Of a DNA stretch of 44,127 bases, positions 27,029 to 35,949 are shown one piece after another (position 1 is the first letter of the stretch; every line of letters starts with the position of its first letter). The DNA lies in assembly GCA_946997535.1 (NCBI GenBank), contig CAMPVQ010000005.1, positions 1 through 44,127 of the forward strand. The letters are read 5' to 3'. The notes below the pieces were generated by a model. It had not been told where the DNA came from, searched no databases, and saw only the letters and a list, made by a program, of their open reading frames with translations. This DNA is from an uncultured Candidatus Saccharibacteria bacterium (GTDB lineage Bacteria; Patescibacteriota; Saccharimonadia; Saccharimonadales; Saccharimonadaceae). Made by a program: the position numbers and the translations under genes.

Positions 27029-27965
27029 CCAACGCTACCACTTGACGCTCTACGCTAGACTGCGATGGAGTCCGACGACGCGAAGCTTTAGCTACACTAC
27101 TATTATTCCGCTTCGATTCAGGCTTAGATTTTGTCTTCTCCGCGCTATGCTGCTTTGGCAATTGGTCAGAATGAAAAGCGGGTGCTGACTTGATTTTAGC
27201 ACTAACCGACTTGTCGCGTTTGTGCGCGGCCGGTTTATTATTTTGCTGGACCACACGCTCAATTTTCTTTGCAAACATCATACGCCCAGCCTCAGTTTGC
27301 AACGAACGAATAATCTCTACTTTCACGCGCGAACCAATTAAATCTTTACTATCCTCAACCACAACCATAGTGCCATCATCAAGGTAACCCACAGCTTGGC
27401 TACGGTTAGCCCCCGCTTGCAATAACTCAATTTCTACTTGGTCACCAGGGAAATGATTAGCACGCATCACCTGCGCAATCTCATTTACATTAATCACCGG
27501 CACATCCATTACTTTAGCTACACGATTTAAATTAAAGTCAGTCGTTGCAATTGAAGCGTCATAATTTTTGGCAATATCCAATAGACGTTCGTCTACACCC
27601 CCCTTACCGACCTTGCCATCATTCACAATCGCCACGCTAACCGTATCCATTGTCTTTAAGAGCCGTACATTCTCTAGACCACGCCGTGCCCGCACGCGCT
27701 TCTCATGGTCAGATTTATCTGCCAACAACTGCATTTCAACCACCACAGACCGCGGTACAATAATTTCTGAGGTAATAATACCAGTCTTGGCAAGATCAAT
27801 AATCCTGCCATCCATAATCGAGCACGAGTCTAACAATATTGACCCACGCGCCACTTTCAGTTTGCGCTGTCTTAACTTCATAACTGTCAAATAAGTCACC
27901 TCAATCAGGATGACTACACTAACAATTAGGAGAGGGACAGACTGTAAATTTAGTCTTTCCAACAT
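26982..27965 (-). CDS. YacL-type membrane-anchored PIN-TRAM domain protein (putative RNase)
   Basis: An N-terminal membrane helix (about residues 9-29), a PIN nuclease domain with acidic residues D46 and D52 in LLDSCSIMDGRI, ERLL and TTDFNLNRVA, then a TRAM RNA-binding domain (about 170-235, GQ-like AGANRSQAVGYLDDGTMVVV). The last 80 residues are a lysine/serine-rich basic tail, likely disordered, which is longer than usual and may bind nucleic acid. 327 residues. AAAGGAAA lies 9 nt before the ATG. Relatives such as B. subtilis YacL have no settled function; RNA cleavage at the membrane is inferred from the domains. It is next to radA, as in Firmicutes. Confidence 0.85.
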   Translation of the reverse strand: MLERLNLQSVPLLIVSVVILIEVTYLTVMKLRQRKLKVARGSILLDSCSIMDGRIIDLAKTGIITSEIIVPRSVVVEMQLLADKSDHEKRVRARRGLENVRLLKTMDTVSVAIVNDGKVGKGGVDERLLDIAKNYDASIATTDFNLNRVAKVMDVPVINVNEIAQVMRANHFPGDQVEIELLQAGANRSQAVGYLDDGTMVVVEDSKDLIGSRVKVEIIRSLQTEAGRMMFAKKIERVVQQNNKPAAHKRDKSVSAKIKSAPAFHSDQLPKQHSAEKTKSKPESKRNNSSVAKASRRRTPSQSSVERQVVALANAQQTSFDEVDKTK

Positions 27966-27988
27966 TAAATAATTTCCTTTCGCTAAAT

Positions 27989-28017
27989 ATTATAACACTG
28001 ACCGTGCTAATCAGCAA
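27989..28017 (-). promoter_or_regulatory. Promoter of the PIN-TRAM gene (-35 TTGCTG, 17 nt, extended -10 TGT-TATAAT)
   Basis: TTGCTG at 28012-28017 and a perfect TATAAT at 27989-27994, spacer 17 nt, with TGT before the -10. A leader of about 18 nt carries AAAGG before the ATG. Confidence 0.82.
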
Positions 28018-28020
28018 AAG

Positions 28021-29367
28021 CTAACGTAAATGTTGATTTAAGGCATCACGCAAATCCACTGCTGGCACGACAAACTTACTACGCGCCGCGCTCTTCGGTG
28101 CAATTGCATACTTAAACCCTAATTTCTGCGCCTCAGCAATTCGCTTCTCCGACTGAACCGCCGACCGAATCTCGCCACCTAAGCCAACTTCTCCAAACAC
28201 AACAGCACCATCGCGCAACTTTCGTTCAGCTGCCGCACTAGCAATAGCCATACAAACCGCCAGATCAGCTGCTCGATCATTTAGCTTTATGCCACCAACC
28301 ACATTAATAAAGACATCTTTGTCGGATAAATCCAATTTAGTTCGTCGCTCTAGCACTGCAATTAATAGTGTCAAACGATTAGCGTCAAACCCCGAAGCAG
28401 CCCGCTTTGCGTAGCCAAAATTAGTATGGTTCACTAGCGCCTGAATTTCCACAAGCAATGGACGATTACCTTCCATACTAGCAAGCACAATACTACCGTC
28501 GGTGTCTGTCCGTTCAGCTAGTAATGCAGCACTTGGATTCTCGACAATCTTCAACCCCTCTTGTGTCATATCAAAAATAGCCACTTCAGAAGTAGAACCG
28601 AAACGGTTCTTTACTGCGCGCACCATCTTAAAACCACCATAGCGGTCACCCTCAAAATTTAGTACCACGTCAACTAGATGCTCCAATATCTTTGGCCCAG
28701 CAATCGCTCCGTCCTTGGTGATGTGCCCCACCAAAATAACCGACGTATTAGCCGTCTTGGCGGCACGAATAATCGCGTTAGCGCAGTTGGTAATTTGACT
28801 TACTGTACCAGCCGCCGATGAGATCTCTGCCATCGCAATCGTTTGCATCGAATCAACAATCGCTAAATCATAGCTGCCTTCCGCAATTGTCGCCGCGATA
28901 TCATCCGCCGACGTAGTAGCTGCTAAATACAATTGATTATCACCCACCGCGCCAAGTCGCTCAGCACGCAGTTTCACCTGCGAAGCCGATTCCTCGCCAC
29001 TGGCATACAAAACTTTTTTACCCTTAGCGACATAGCTCGCAATTTGCATCAGAATAGTAGACTTACCAATACCTGGCTGCCCAGCAACTAGCACCACTCC
29101 GCCGGCCATCAGACCACCACCCAATACCGTATCAAGGTCGGCGATTCCTGTTTTAATGCGTGTTGATACCTTGTCTAGCTTAACATCTTTAATAAGTTCA
29201 GCCTGAATCTGCCGCCCGCGCGAACGCGCTACCACTGACTTGCCCTCGGCAATCGGCATCTGCTCAACCAAGCTACTCCAAGACCCACAGTTATCACACT
29301 TACCCGCCCATTTAGGGTAACTCGCGCCACACTGCTGGCAAACATAACTGCTTTTAGCCTTGACCAT
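28021..29367 (-). CDS. radA: DNA repair protein RadA/Sms
   Basis: A hexameric helicase-like ATPase that extends recombination intermediates. The N-terminal C4 zinc finger is intact (C10, C13, C24, C27), unlike the zinc sites of other proteins in this window. Walker A GQPGIGKST has K102, the RadA signature KNRFG is at 253-257, and the C-terminal Lon-protease-like domain (KAFINVVGGIKL-type segment DVFINVVGGIKL, then VVFGEVGLGGEIR) completes the protein. Length 448 is usual. The ATG is 7 nt after a TATAAT box and has no Shine-Dalgarno sequence. clpC lies 18 nt upstream, so read-through is likely too. Confidence 0.96.
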   Translation of the reverse strand: MVKAKSSYVCQQCGASYPKWAGKCDNCGSWSSLVEQMPIAEGKSVVARSRGRQIQAELIKDVKLDKVSTRIKTGIADLDTVLGGGLMAGGVVLVAGQPGIGKSTILMQIASYVAKGKKVLYASGEESASQVKLRAERLGAVGDNQLYLAATTSADDIAATIAEGSYDLAIVDSMQTIAMAEISSAAGTVSQITNCANAIIRAAKTANTSVILVGHITKDGAIAGPKILEHLVDVVLNFEGDRYGGFKMVRAVKNRFGSTSEVAIFDMTQEGLKIVENPSAALLAERTDTDGSIVLASMEGNRPLLVEIQALVNHTNFGYAKRAASGFDANRLTLLIAVLERRTKLDLSDKDVFINVVGGIKLNDRAADLAVCMAIASAAAERKLRDGAVVFGEVGLGGEIRSAVQSEKRIAEAQKLGFKYAIAPKSAARSKFVVPAVDLRDALNQHLR

Positions 29368-29374
29368 TTCTAAT

Positions 29375-29380
29375 ATTATA
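29375..29380 (-). promoter_or_regulatory. Extended -10 of radA (TGT-TATAAT)
   Basis: Perfect TATAAT with TGT in front, ending 7 nt before the ATG. A TTGACG occurs 19 nt upstream, inside the end of clpC, and could serve as -35. Confidence 0.75.
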
Positions 29381-29385
29381 ACAGG

Positions 29386-32259
29386 TTAGTGCTTAACTAC
29401 GTCAACCGACTTAGTTGACTTCCTTACTGTGCGTTGCGGCTTTAATTGCAATTCAACCGCATCATGGCGCCAGGCCGTTTTAATGGTATCACCCGCTTTA
29501 AATTTACCTGATATCATGGCATCAGCGACGGGCTGCTCTAGGTATTTCTGTACCACACGCCGCATTGGTCGCGCACCATAAGTATCGCTATAGCCCTTCT
29601 CTACTAGCTGACGTCGCACCGGCGCACTCACCGTCAAACCAATCTGCTTTAGTTGTAAGCGTTGCGCTAGTTCTGAAATCATCAAATCAAATATCTTGCC
29701 AGCTTCATTCTTAGTTAAACGATTAAACAAAATAATGTCGTCAAATCGGTTAATTAGCTCTGGGCGCATATACTGCTTCAGCTCATTCATCACCACTTCT
29801 TGATCATTCTTCGACTTTTCGTCAATATCTGTATCGTTTTTAACACTGAATCCTAACCGACTTTCACTGCTGTCCAACTGATCCGCACCAATATTACTTG
29901 TCAAAATAATTATCGCATTTGAGAAATCAACTTGACGACCACGGCCATCAGTTAATTTACCATCCTCAAGAATCTGCAAAAGAATATTAAAAATATCTGG
30001 ATGAGCCTTCTCGATTTCATCAAATAGTACCACCGAGTAAGGATGTCGTCGCACGCGGTCAGCTAGTTGATTGCCGTCGTTATAGCCCACGTAACCAGCT
30101 GGCGCGCCAATTAAGCGTGACACTGTATGACTCTCAGAAAATTCACTCATATCTAGCTTAATTAAATTATCGCGCGAGCCAAACATCTCGTCGGCCAAAA
30201 CACGCGCTAATTCAGTCTTGCCAACACCAGTCTGCCCTAAGAAAATAAACGAACCGATTGGCCGACGCTCATTATTAATACCAGCACGCGCCCGACGCAT
30301 CGCATGTGCCACGGCGGAAATTGCCTTATCCTGCCCTATCACGCGCTTACTTAGCAACTCCTCTAGATTAATCAGCTTATCGGCTTCACTACGCTTTAAT
30401 TGTGCAATCGGCACACCGGTAATACGACTGATTGTATTAGCAATATCATCGGTACTTAATTCAACATCTTGATTCTGCAATTCACGTTGACGCAATTTTT
30501 CTCGCTGCTCATCAATCTGGCTAACCTGCATCTTTAAAATCGCTGCCTGTTCATAGTCTTCCTCCGCCACAGCCTGCGCCATTTTATCCGATAGTACACC
30601 ACGACGCTTCATTAGCTCATTAATAGCATCCGTATTATCAACTGCGTTACTCTTAACATGCGCGGTCGCCGCTGCTTCATCAAGCACATCCAACGATTTA
30701 TCTGGCTGATGCCGCTCCGGCATATAACGTTGACTCAGTTGCACAGTCGACTCAATCACATCTTGTGCTATTTTTACATGATGAAAAGCTTCATATTTTG
30801 GCGCTAGACCAGATAATATATTAATTGTATCCTGTACGCTAGGCTCAGCTACCACAACATCCTGAAAACGACGCGTCAAAGCCGAGTCACGCTCAATTGA
30901 CTTACGATATTCATCATTCGTCGTCGCCCCAATTAAACGCAACTTACCGCGTGACAAAGCTGGCTTTAAAATATTCGCAGCATCAAGCGAACCTTCAGAT
31001 GCGCCAGCACCCACTAGCGTATGAATCTCATCAATAAACAGAATTACGCAGTCGTCTTTCTCGGCGTCATCAATAACGCGCTTCAATCGCTCCTCGAACT
31101 CACCGCGATACTTTGCGCCAGCCAAAATACGCGCCAGGTCTAGCTGCATAACTTGCTTATCAGCTAGATAACGTGGCACATTGCCATCGGCGATTCGCTC
31201 TGCCAATCCTTCAGCAATAGCCGTCTTACCTACACCAGCTTCTCCAATTAACAATGGGTTATTCTTTCGGCGGCGACTCAGAATAGTAATTACGCGGTCA
31301 ATTTCGGCATTACGCCCAACCACTGGATCCAGCCTACCATTCTTAGCTTCATTGGTTAGATTAACACTATACCGATCAATCGTCCGCTTTAGTCGCAGCT
31401 GTTCATGCGACGGCATCTCACGCTCCGTTTCATCTTCTTGCGATTGGGATTCCTCATTCTCATGCCCATAATTGTGGCGAGATTCATCATTGCCTAACTG
31501 TCGTAGCCGTGGCGGCATCCCGCGAACAGCGTTGCTCTTATCAACATTGGTTTCATTGTCTTCTTCTTCATCATCGTCTTCATCTTCAAATTTATCGCAG
31601 AATGGGCGAGCAACATATTCACCACCCTCGCCACAAATCGTAGCGTCAACCTGATTTTGCCCTATCCTAGCTCGCTCAATCATCTCGTAAGCGCCAATGC
31701 TCATTCGACGCATCACATCATGATCCTCTAAAATAGCGTCGGTTTCCGGAGCTTCATTTACTTGATAGGTTGGGCGATACAGAATAGACAATTCAAGCGG
31801 CTCACCACTTTCTTCGTCAACGTCAAAACTATGGTCATCCATTGCTAGCGCAATATCCTGAACTAACTGATCCACATCTACACGCATCTTTTTAAGTAAT
31901 AAACACGCCCGGTTAGTACGATGAAATAGCATGACATAAAGAATCTGTAGGGTATTCACTGGCTTATTTAATAAAATAAACTCATTTAAAATAGCGTCCA
32001 ATGCCGCCATTGACAAGCGGCGACGACGATTAATTCTCTTGCTATCCGGAGCAGAGTCGATGGCATTACGGGCATCTTTTTTATAAATACCGTGTTTATT
32101 TAAAAAATTGCATGCCATGCTATTTGAATCGCACAACATAGCTAACAATAAATGCTCAGTACGAGTCTCCTCTGCTGCAAACAAACTAGCATAAACCTCA
32201 GCAGTCAATATTGCCCTACTTACACATCTAGTGAATCGTACCTCTTCTTCCGGAATCAT
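29386..32259 (-). CDS. clpC: ClpC-type AAA+ protease-partner chaperone
   Basis: Unfolds proteins for the ClpP protease. An N-terminal Clp repeat domain (about 1-140) is followed by an acidic, low-complexity stretch rich in Asp/Glu (about 220-275), the first AAA+ module with Walker A GEAGVGKT (K345), a coiled-coil UVR-type middle segment (LSDKMAQAVAEEDYEQAA), and the second AAA+ module with GQTGVGKT (K681) and the C-terminal D2 domain. From this start it has 957 residues. A GTG 24 nt further upstream keeps the frame, but lies inside the operator and before the -10; the ATG at 32259, 6 nt after TATAAT, is preferred. It is under a CIRCE operator and upstream of radA. Confidence 0.95.
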   Translation of the reverse strand: MIPEEEVRFTRCVSRAILTAEVYASLFAAEETRTEHLLLAMLCDSNSMACNFLNKHGIYKKDARNAIDSAPDSKRINRRRRLSMAALDAILNEFILLNKPVNTLQILYVMLFHRTNRACLLLKKMRVDVDQLVQDIALAMDDHSFDVDEESGEPLELSILYRPTYQVNEAPETDAILEDHDVMRRMSIGAYEMIERARIGQNQVDATICGEGGEYVARPFCDKFEDEDDDEEEDNETNVDKSNAVRGMPPRLRQLGNDESRHNYGHENEESQSQEDETEREMPSHEQLRLKRTIDRYSVNLTNEAKNGRLDPVVGRNAEIDRVITILSRRRKNNPLLIGEAGVGKTAIAEGLAERIADGNVPRYLADKQVMQLDLARILAGAKYRGEFEERLKRVIDDAEKDDCVILFIDEIHTLVGAGASEGSLDAANILKPALSRGKLRLIGATTNDEYRKSIERDSALTRRFQDVVVAEPSVQDTINILSGLAPKYEAFHHVKIAQDVIESTVQLSQRYMPERHQPDKSLDVLDEAAATAHVKSNAVDNTDAINELMKRRGVLSDKMAQAVAEEDYEQAAILKMQVSQIDEQREKLRQRELQNQDVELSTDDIANTISRITGVPIAQLKRSEADKLINLEELLSKRVIGQDKAISAVAHAMRRARAGINNERRPIGSFIFLGQTGVGKTELARVLADEMFGSRDNLIKLDMSEFSESHTVSRLIGAPAGYVGYNDGNQLADRVRRHPYSVVLFDEIEKAHPDIFNILLQILEDGKLTDGRGRQVDFSNAIIILTSNIGADQLDSSESRLGFSVKNDTDIDEKSKNDQEVVMNELKQYMRPELINRFDDIILFNRLTKNEAGKIFDLMISELAQRLQLKQIGLTVSAPVRRQLVEKGYSDTYGARPMRRVVQKYLEQPVADAMISGKFKAGDTIKTAWRHDAVELQLKPQRTVRKSTKSVDVVKH

Positions 32260-32265
32260 GATTTT

Positions 32266-32294
32266 ATTATAACAAATTAGCACTCTTTATACAA
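32266..32294 (-). promoter_or_regulatory. clpC promoter (-35 TTGTAT, 17 nt, extended -10 TGT-TATAAT)
   Basis: TTGTAT at 32289-32294 lies in the spacer of the CIRCE element and TATAAT is at 32266-32271, 6 nt before the ATG. The operator covers the -35 and most of the space to the -10, so a bound repressor would exclude RNA polymerase. Confidence 0.85.
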
Positions 32295-32303
32295 GAGTGC
32301 TAA
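32277..32303. promoter_or_regulatory. CIRCE operator (HrcA-binding site) at clpC
   Basis: The sequence TTAGCACTC, nine spacer bases, GAGTGCTAA is an exact match to the CIRCE consensus bound by the heat-shock repressor HrcA. Known CIRCE sites usually control groESL and dnaK operons; here it lies on the promoter of clpC. It implies that hrcA is encoded elsewhere in this genome. Confidence 0.95.
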
Positions 32304-32323
32304 TGGTTAAATCTAACTATTTA

Positions 32324-33367
32324 TTAGTGTTCCGCTACTATATCAATCGTATAGCCCGTCAATTGTGATGACAAGCGAACATTCTGTCCTTGACGGCCAA
32401 TCGCTACTGACTGCTGGCTCAACGGCACATGCACCTTGGCGGTTTTAGCTAGCTCATCTAGTTCGATACTACTAATTTCAGCTGGGCTTAATGCGTTAGC
32501 AATGTAGTTCTTGACGTCTGAATCGTAAGTAATGATATCAATCTTCTCAGAATCACCAATTTCGCTCATCACTGCCTGAACGCGGATACCCTTACTACCG
32601 ACAAAGGTGCCAACTGGGTCAATTTCGCTATTGCTGCTATAAACTGCAATTTTAGTACGGCGGCCCGCTTCGCGCACCACCTTTTTAATCTCAACAGCAC
32701 CAGTCTCTAGCTCAGGCACCTCTTGTACAAACAATAGACGCACAAAGTCAGCATCAGCACGTGACAAAATAATGGTTGGGGTATGCCCGTTATCGCGGTC
32801 AATTTTCTTCAGCAGCACACGCACGCGGCTACCAACCGTCAAGCGCTCACCAGGGATTTGCTCACTAGCCGGCATAATGCCCTCACCAGAGCCTAGCTCG
32901 ATTCGCACTACACGCGGTTCAACACGCACTACTGTACCAGTAACCAACTTACCAACTTTACTGTCATATTCGCGCGCCACTGACTCACGCTCAAAATCAC
33001 GCAACTTTTGCAACAATACTTGCTTTGCAGTCATAGCAGCCACGCGGCCAAACTTAGTAGCCTCATAATGCTGCTCTAGCTTGTCACCAAGCTTGGCTTC
33101 TGGGTCAATTTCCTTCGCCTTCTCTAGAGTAATTTGACCAAGACCCTCTGGCTCTTCAACTACTTCATAGTGTACCGTAATATTAGCGACGCCAGTCTCA
33201 CGATTTAGAGTAGCCGTCACACTCATATCGCGCTCGCCGTTATCACGCCGCCAAGCTGCAGCGATAGCTGCCTCAACCGCACTCAAAACATCTTCTTCTG
33301 AGAGATTCTTTTCATCAGCAATCACACGCAACGCCGTGGCCATCTGTTTGATATTCAAATCTTCCAT
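32324..33367 (-). CDS. nusA: Transcription termination/antitermination factor NusA
   Basis: Binds RNA polymerase and nascent RNA and modulates pausing and termination. The N-terminal polymerase-binding domain (1-about 125) is followed by an S1 domain (about 135-200, VGKLVTGTVVRVEPR) and two KH domains (GTFVGSKGIRVQAVMSEIG and VAIGRQGQNVRLSSQLTG). It ends at residue 347 after KH2, so the C-terminal acidic repeats of E. coli NusA are absent, as in many Gram-positives. Start supported by AAGGAG 6 nt upstream. Its leader holds a terminator-like hairpin, pointing to control by NusA itself. Confidence 0.96.
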   Translation of the reverse strand: MEDLNIKQMATALRVIADEKNLSEEDVLSAVEAAIAAAWRRDNGERDMSVTATLNRETGVANITVHYEVVEEPEGLGQITLEKAKEIDPEAKLGDKLEQHYEATKFGRVAAMTAKQVLLQKLRDFERESVAREYDSKVGKLVTGTVVRVEPRVVRIELGSGEGIMPASEQIPGERLTVGSRVRVLLKKIDRDNGHTPTIILSRADADFVRLLFVQEVPELETGAVEIKKVVREAGRRTKIAVYSSNSEIDPVGTFVGSKGIRVQAVMSEIGDSEKIDIITYDSDVKNYIANALSPAEISSIELDELAKTAKVHVPLSQQSVAIGRQGQNVRLSSQLTGYTIDIVAEH

Positions 33368-33382
33368 GCATTCTCCTTCTTA

Positions 33383-33409
33383 TTAAAAATTCCGACCTTG
33401 ACGGCCGGA
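33383..33409 (-). terminator. Terminator-like hairpin in the nusA leader (putative attenuator)
   Basis: Within the 5' leader, UCCGGCC (33403-33409) pairs with GGUCGGA (33391-33397) over seven base pairs, one being G-U, with a loop GUCAA; the hairpin runs directly into AUUUUUAA. It lies between the promoter and the Shine-Dalgarno sequence, so termination here would prevent nusA expression. Confidence 0.65.
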
Positions 33410-33422
33410 TTACAATACTTTT

Positions 33423-33450
33423 ATTATAGCAGACTTTGACACAGCGTCAA
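33423..33450 (-). promoter_or_regulatory. nusA promoter (-35 TTGACG, 16 nt, extended -10 TGC-TATAAT)
   Basis: TTGACG at 33445-33450 and a perfect TATAAT at 33423-33428, spacer 16 nt, with TGC in front of the -10. The -35 lies inside the spacer of the oppositely directed pepN promoter. Confidence 0.85.
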
Positions 33451-33465
33451 GCTTAACGTTAAAAT
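33436..33465 (+). promoter_or_regulatory. pepN promoter (-35 TTGACA, 18 nt, -10 TAAAAT), leaderless
   Basis: Consensus TTGACA at 33436-33441 and TAAAAT at 33460-33465. The ATG at 33472 follows after 6 nt with no Shine-Dalgarno sequence. It shares DNA with the divergent nusA promoter, so both cannot be occupied together. Confidence 0.78.
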
Positions 33466-33471
33466 AATAAC

Positions 33472-35949
33472 ATGAACGAACGTCTAATTAATTATTTCAA
33501 ACCAGAACATTACGACCTATTCCTAAATCTTGACAAAACCAACCGGCGCTTTGGCGGCACAGTCACCATCACCGGTCAGTCATTTTATGATCATATTTTT
33601 TTCCATACTAAACAGTTAAAAATAAAAAATGTCATAGTTGACGGCACACCAACCAATGATTTTGAAGTCGAAAATGACATTATGTGCATAAAAAAATCTG
33701 GCAGTAAAATTCGCATCGACTTTAGCGGCACAATTAGCGATACATTATTACACGGCCTCTATATTTGCAAATATCGTTATAATGACCAGCCATGCGAACT
33801 AATGGCTACACAATTTGAAGCAAACCACGCTTGCGAATTGTTCCCATGTATTGACGAGCCAGCCGCCAAAGCAACTTTTAAGCTAACGGTTCAAACTGCC
33901 GAGCCAGTCGTTCTGTCTAACATGCCCGGCAAGCACGTAAAAAATGCTTGGGAATTTGAAGAAACACCGCGTATGTCAACTTATCTCCTCGCCATCGTCG
34001 CCGGAGACCTGCATAATGTGTCAGCTAAAGCTAAGAGTGGCGTAACCGTTAATGTCTATGCCACTCCCACACATCAAGATGACACTTTGCAGCACGCTTT
34101 ATCTTGCGCAACTAAAATTATCGACTTTTACGAAGATTATTTTGGCGTTAAATATCCATTACCAAAGTCTGACCATATCGCGCTACCCGATTTTGCCGTT
34201 GGCGCTATGGAAAACTGGGGACTAATTACTTACCGTGAAACCGGTTTAGTTTGCCCAGTGAATGCCGCACAAGACAATAAAGAATATACCGCGATTGTCC
34301 TGGCGCATGAATTAGCCCATCAGTGGTTTGGTAACCTAGTTACTATGCAATGGTGGAACGACTTATGGCTCAACGAAAGCTTTGCCTCACTAATGGAACA
34401 CTTCGCCGTCGACCATTTATTTCCAGAATATAATATTTGGAGCGACTTTGAGGCCGGCATGATACCAGCTGCTCTACACCGCGACGCTATTCGTGGCGTT
34501 CAGACCGTCCGCCAAGATGTCGAAGACCCAGAGGCTATCGACACCCTATTTGATTCTGCCATTGTTTACGCCAAGGGTGAGCGACTTCTCAAGATGCTCT
34601 TTAGCTACATTGGCGAAGATGCATTTCGGAATGGTTTGCATCATTATTTTAAAGACTTAGCTTACCGCAATGCTACCGCCGCCGACCTTTGGCAACACTT
34701 ATCGAAAGCAGCTAATTGCGATGTCGCTAGACTAATGACACCATGGCTCACTCGCCCCGGCTATCCGCTTATTGACGCTAGCTATCAAGACAGTAAACTT
34801 ACATTAGCTCAAACACGCTACCTCGCAGATGGCACTAAACTAGCAGACGAACCATGGCCAGTGCCGCTATTTAGTAGTCCTAAGCTACCAGTATCTATTT
34901 TAGATAAAGCATCAATTGAGCTAGATTTACCTGATTTACGCCAGCTAGAACTAAACCAAAATGATGATTCACACTTCATTACAAATTATGATCATGTTTT
35001 ATGGGATAGCCTTACCTCTGATTACGGCAATTTATCATCATGTAGCAAGATTAAACTAATCCGCGAAGCAATCATGCTCGCAAAATCTGCTCATAAATCT
35101 TTCGCTACAGTGGTAGACTTACTTGATAAAAATGCGCATGAACGTAATTTTATGGTTTGGGATATGATTACCGCCGCTTGCTTTACCATCAGCAGTTTAT
35201 TCAACCCGCAGACTAATGAGTTGACTGCTTGGCGTACTTACTTACAAAAATTCATCGCCAACGAATGGCAATGTTACAGCAACGCCGATTTAACCGACCG
35301 AGACACACTAAAGTCGTTTATTTCGGTATTCAGCTTGGCTATCAGCGCTAAATACCAACCAGCACTAGATTACACTAAAAAACTCTATTGTAATCACTCC
35401 GCTGATATCGCAAGCCTACCGACCGACTATCGTTCGCTAGTGCTAGGTTGGGCCATTCGATACGACAATGCATTTGATAAACTCTTCGCCACCTATCGCA
35501 CTACTAACGACATTAATCTCAAGCAAGACCTTTGTGCCGCGCTTACTAGTACGCATCTCGCCACCGAGGGTGACCAGCTGCGCGCTGCCTGCCTGGACCT
35601 ATCAATCGTCAAGCCACAGGACACATTATTCTTTATTGCTCGCCTGATGCGTAATCCATACCAACGCGACACCACTTGGCAATGGATTCAAACCAATTGG
35701 TCGTGGCTCATGCAAACCTTTGCTGGTGACATGATTTTAGTAGACTTCATTAAAGTTGCTAGTGGTACATTAAGTTCAGCTAAATCCGCCGAGGAATTTA
35801 CCAGCTTCTTTAGCAAATATCAGTCCGACCCGGCATTCGAGCGCGCCATTAAAATGGGACAACAAGAAATCTCCGCCCACTCAGCATGGCGGCAACGCGG
35901 AGTGAACGAAATTGCAGCACTACTTAAACAACGTAAACTACTACAATAA
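33472..35949 (+). CDS. pepN: M1-family zinc aminopeptidase (PepN-like)
   Basis: Removes N-terminal residues from peptides, supplying amino acids to a cell that probably depends on imported peptides. The substrate-anchoring motif GAMENWG is followed by the zinc motif H279-E280-x2-H283 and, 18 residues later, E302 in WLNESFAS. The first 190 residues form the beta-sandwich domain and the helical C-terminal domain is complete; length 825 is normal. No signal peptide, so it is cytosolic. The start is 6 nt after its -10 box. Its end overlaps the end of the convergent RNase HII gene by 9 nt. Confidence 0.95.
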   Translation: MNERLINYFKPEHYDLFLNLDKTNRRFGGTVTITGQSFYDHIFFHTKQLKIKNVIVDGTPTNDFEVENDIMCIKKSGSKIRIDFSGTISDTLLHGLYICKYRYNDQPCELMATQFEANHACELFPCIDEPAAKATFKLTVQTAEPVVLSNMPGKHVKNAWEFEETPRMSTYLLAIVAGDLHNVSAKAKSGVTVNVYATPTHQDDTLQHALSCATKIIDFYEDYFGVKYPLPKSDHIALPDFAVGAMENWGLITYRETGLVCPVNAAQDNKEYTAIVLAHELAHQWFGNLVTMQWWNDLWLNESFASLMEHFAVDHLFPEYNIWSDFEAGMIPAALHRDAIRGVQTVRQDVEDPEAIDTLFDSAIVYAKGERLLKMLFSYIGEDAFRNGLHHYFKDLAYRNATAADLWQHLSKAANCDVARLMTPWLTRPGYPLIDASYQDSKLTLAQTRYLADGTKLADEPWPVPLFSSPKLPVSILDKASIELDLPDLRQLELNQNDDSHFITNYDHVLWDSLTSDYGNLSSCSKIKLIREAIMLAKSAHKSFATVVDLLDKNAHERNFMVWDMITAACFTISSLFNPQTNELTAWRTYLQKFIANEWQCYSNADLTDRDTLKSFISVFSLAISAKYQPALDYTKKLYCNHSADIASLPTDYRSLVLGWAIRYDNAFDKLFATYRTTNDINLKQDLCAALTSTHLATEGDQLRAACLDLSIVKPQDTLFFIARLMRNPYQRDTTWQWIQTNWSWLMQTFAGDMILVDFIKVASGTLSSAKSAEEFTSFFSKYQSDPAFERAIKMGQQEISAHSAWRQRGVNEIAALLKQRKLLQ

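Noticed and set aside
32277..32303. The CIRCE inverted repeat as a terminator of nusA
   Set aside because: The RNA could fold, but only a TTTGTTAT tract follows and the exact CIRCE spacing with overlapping -35 and -10 explains the repeat better.
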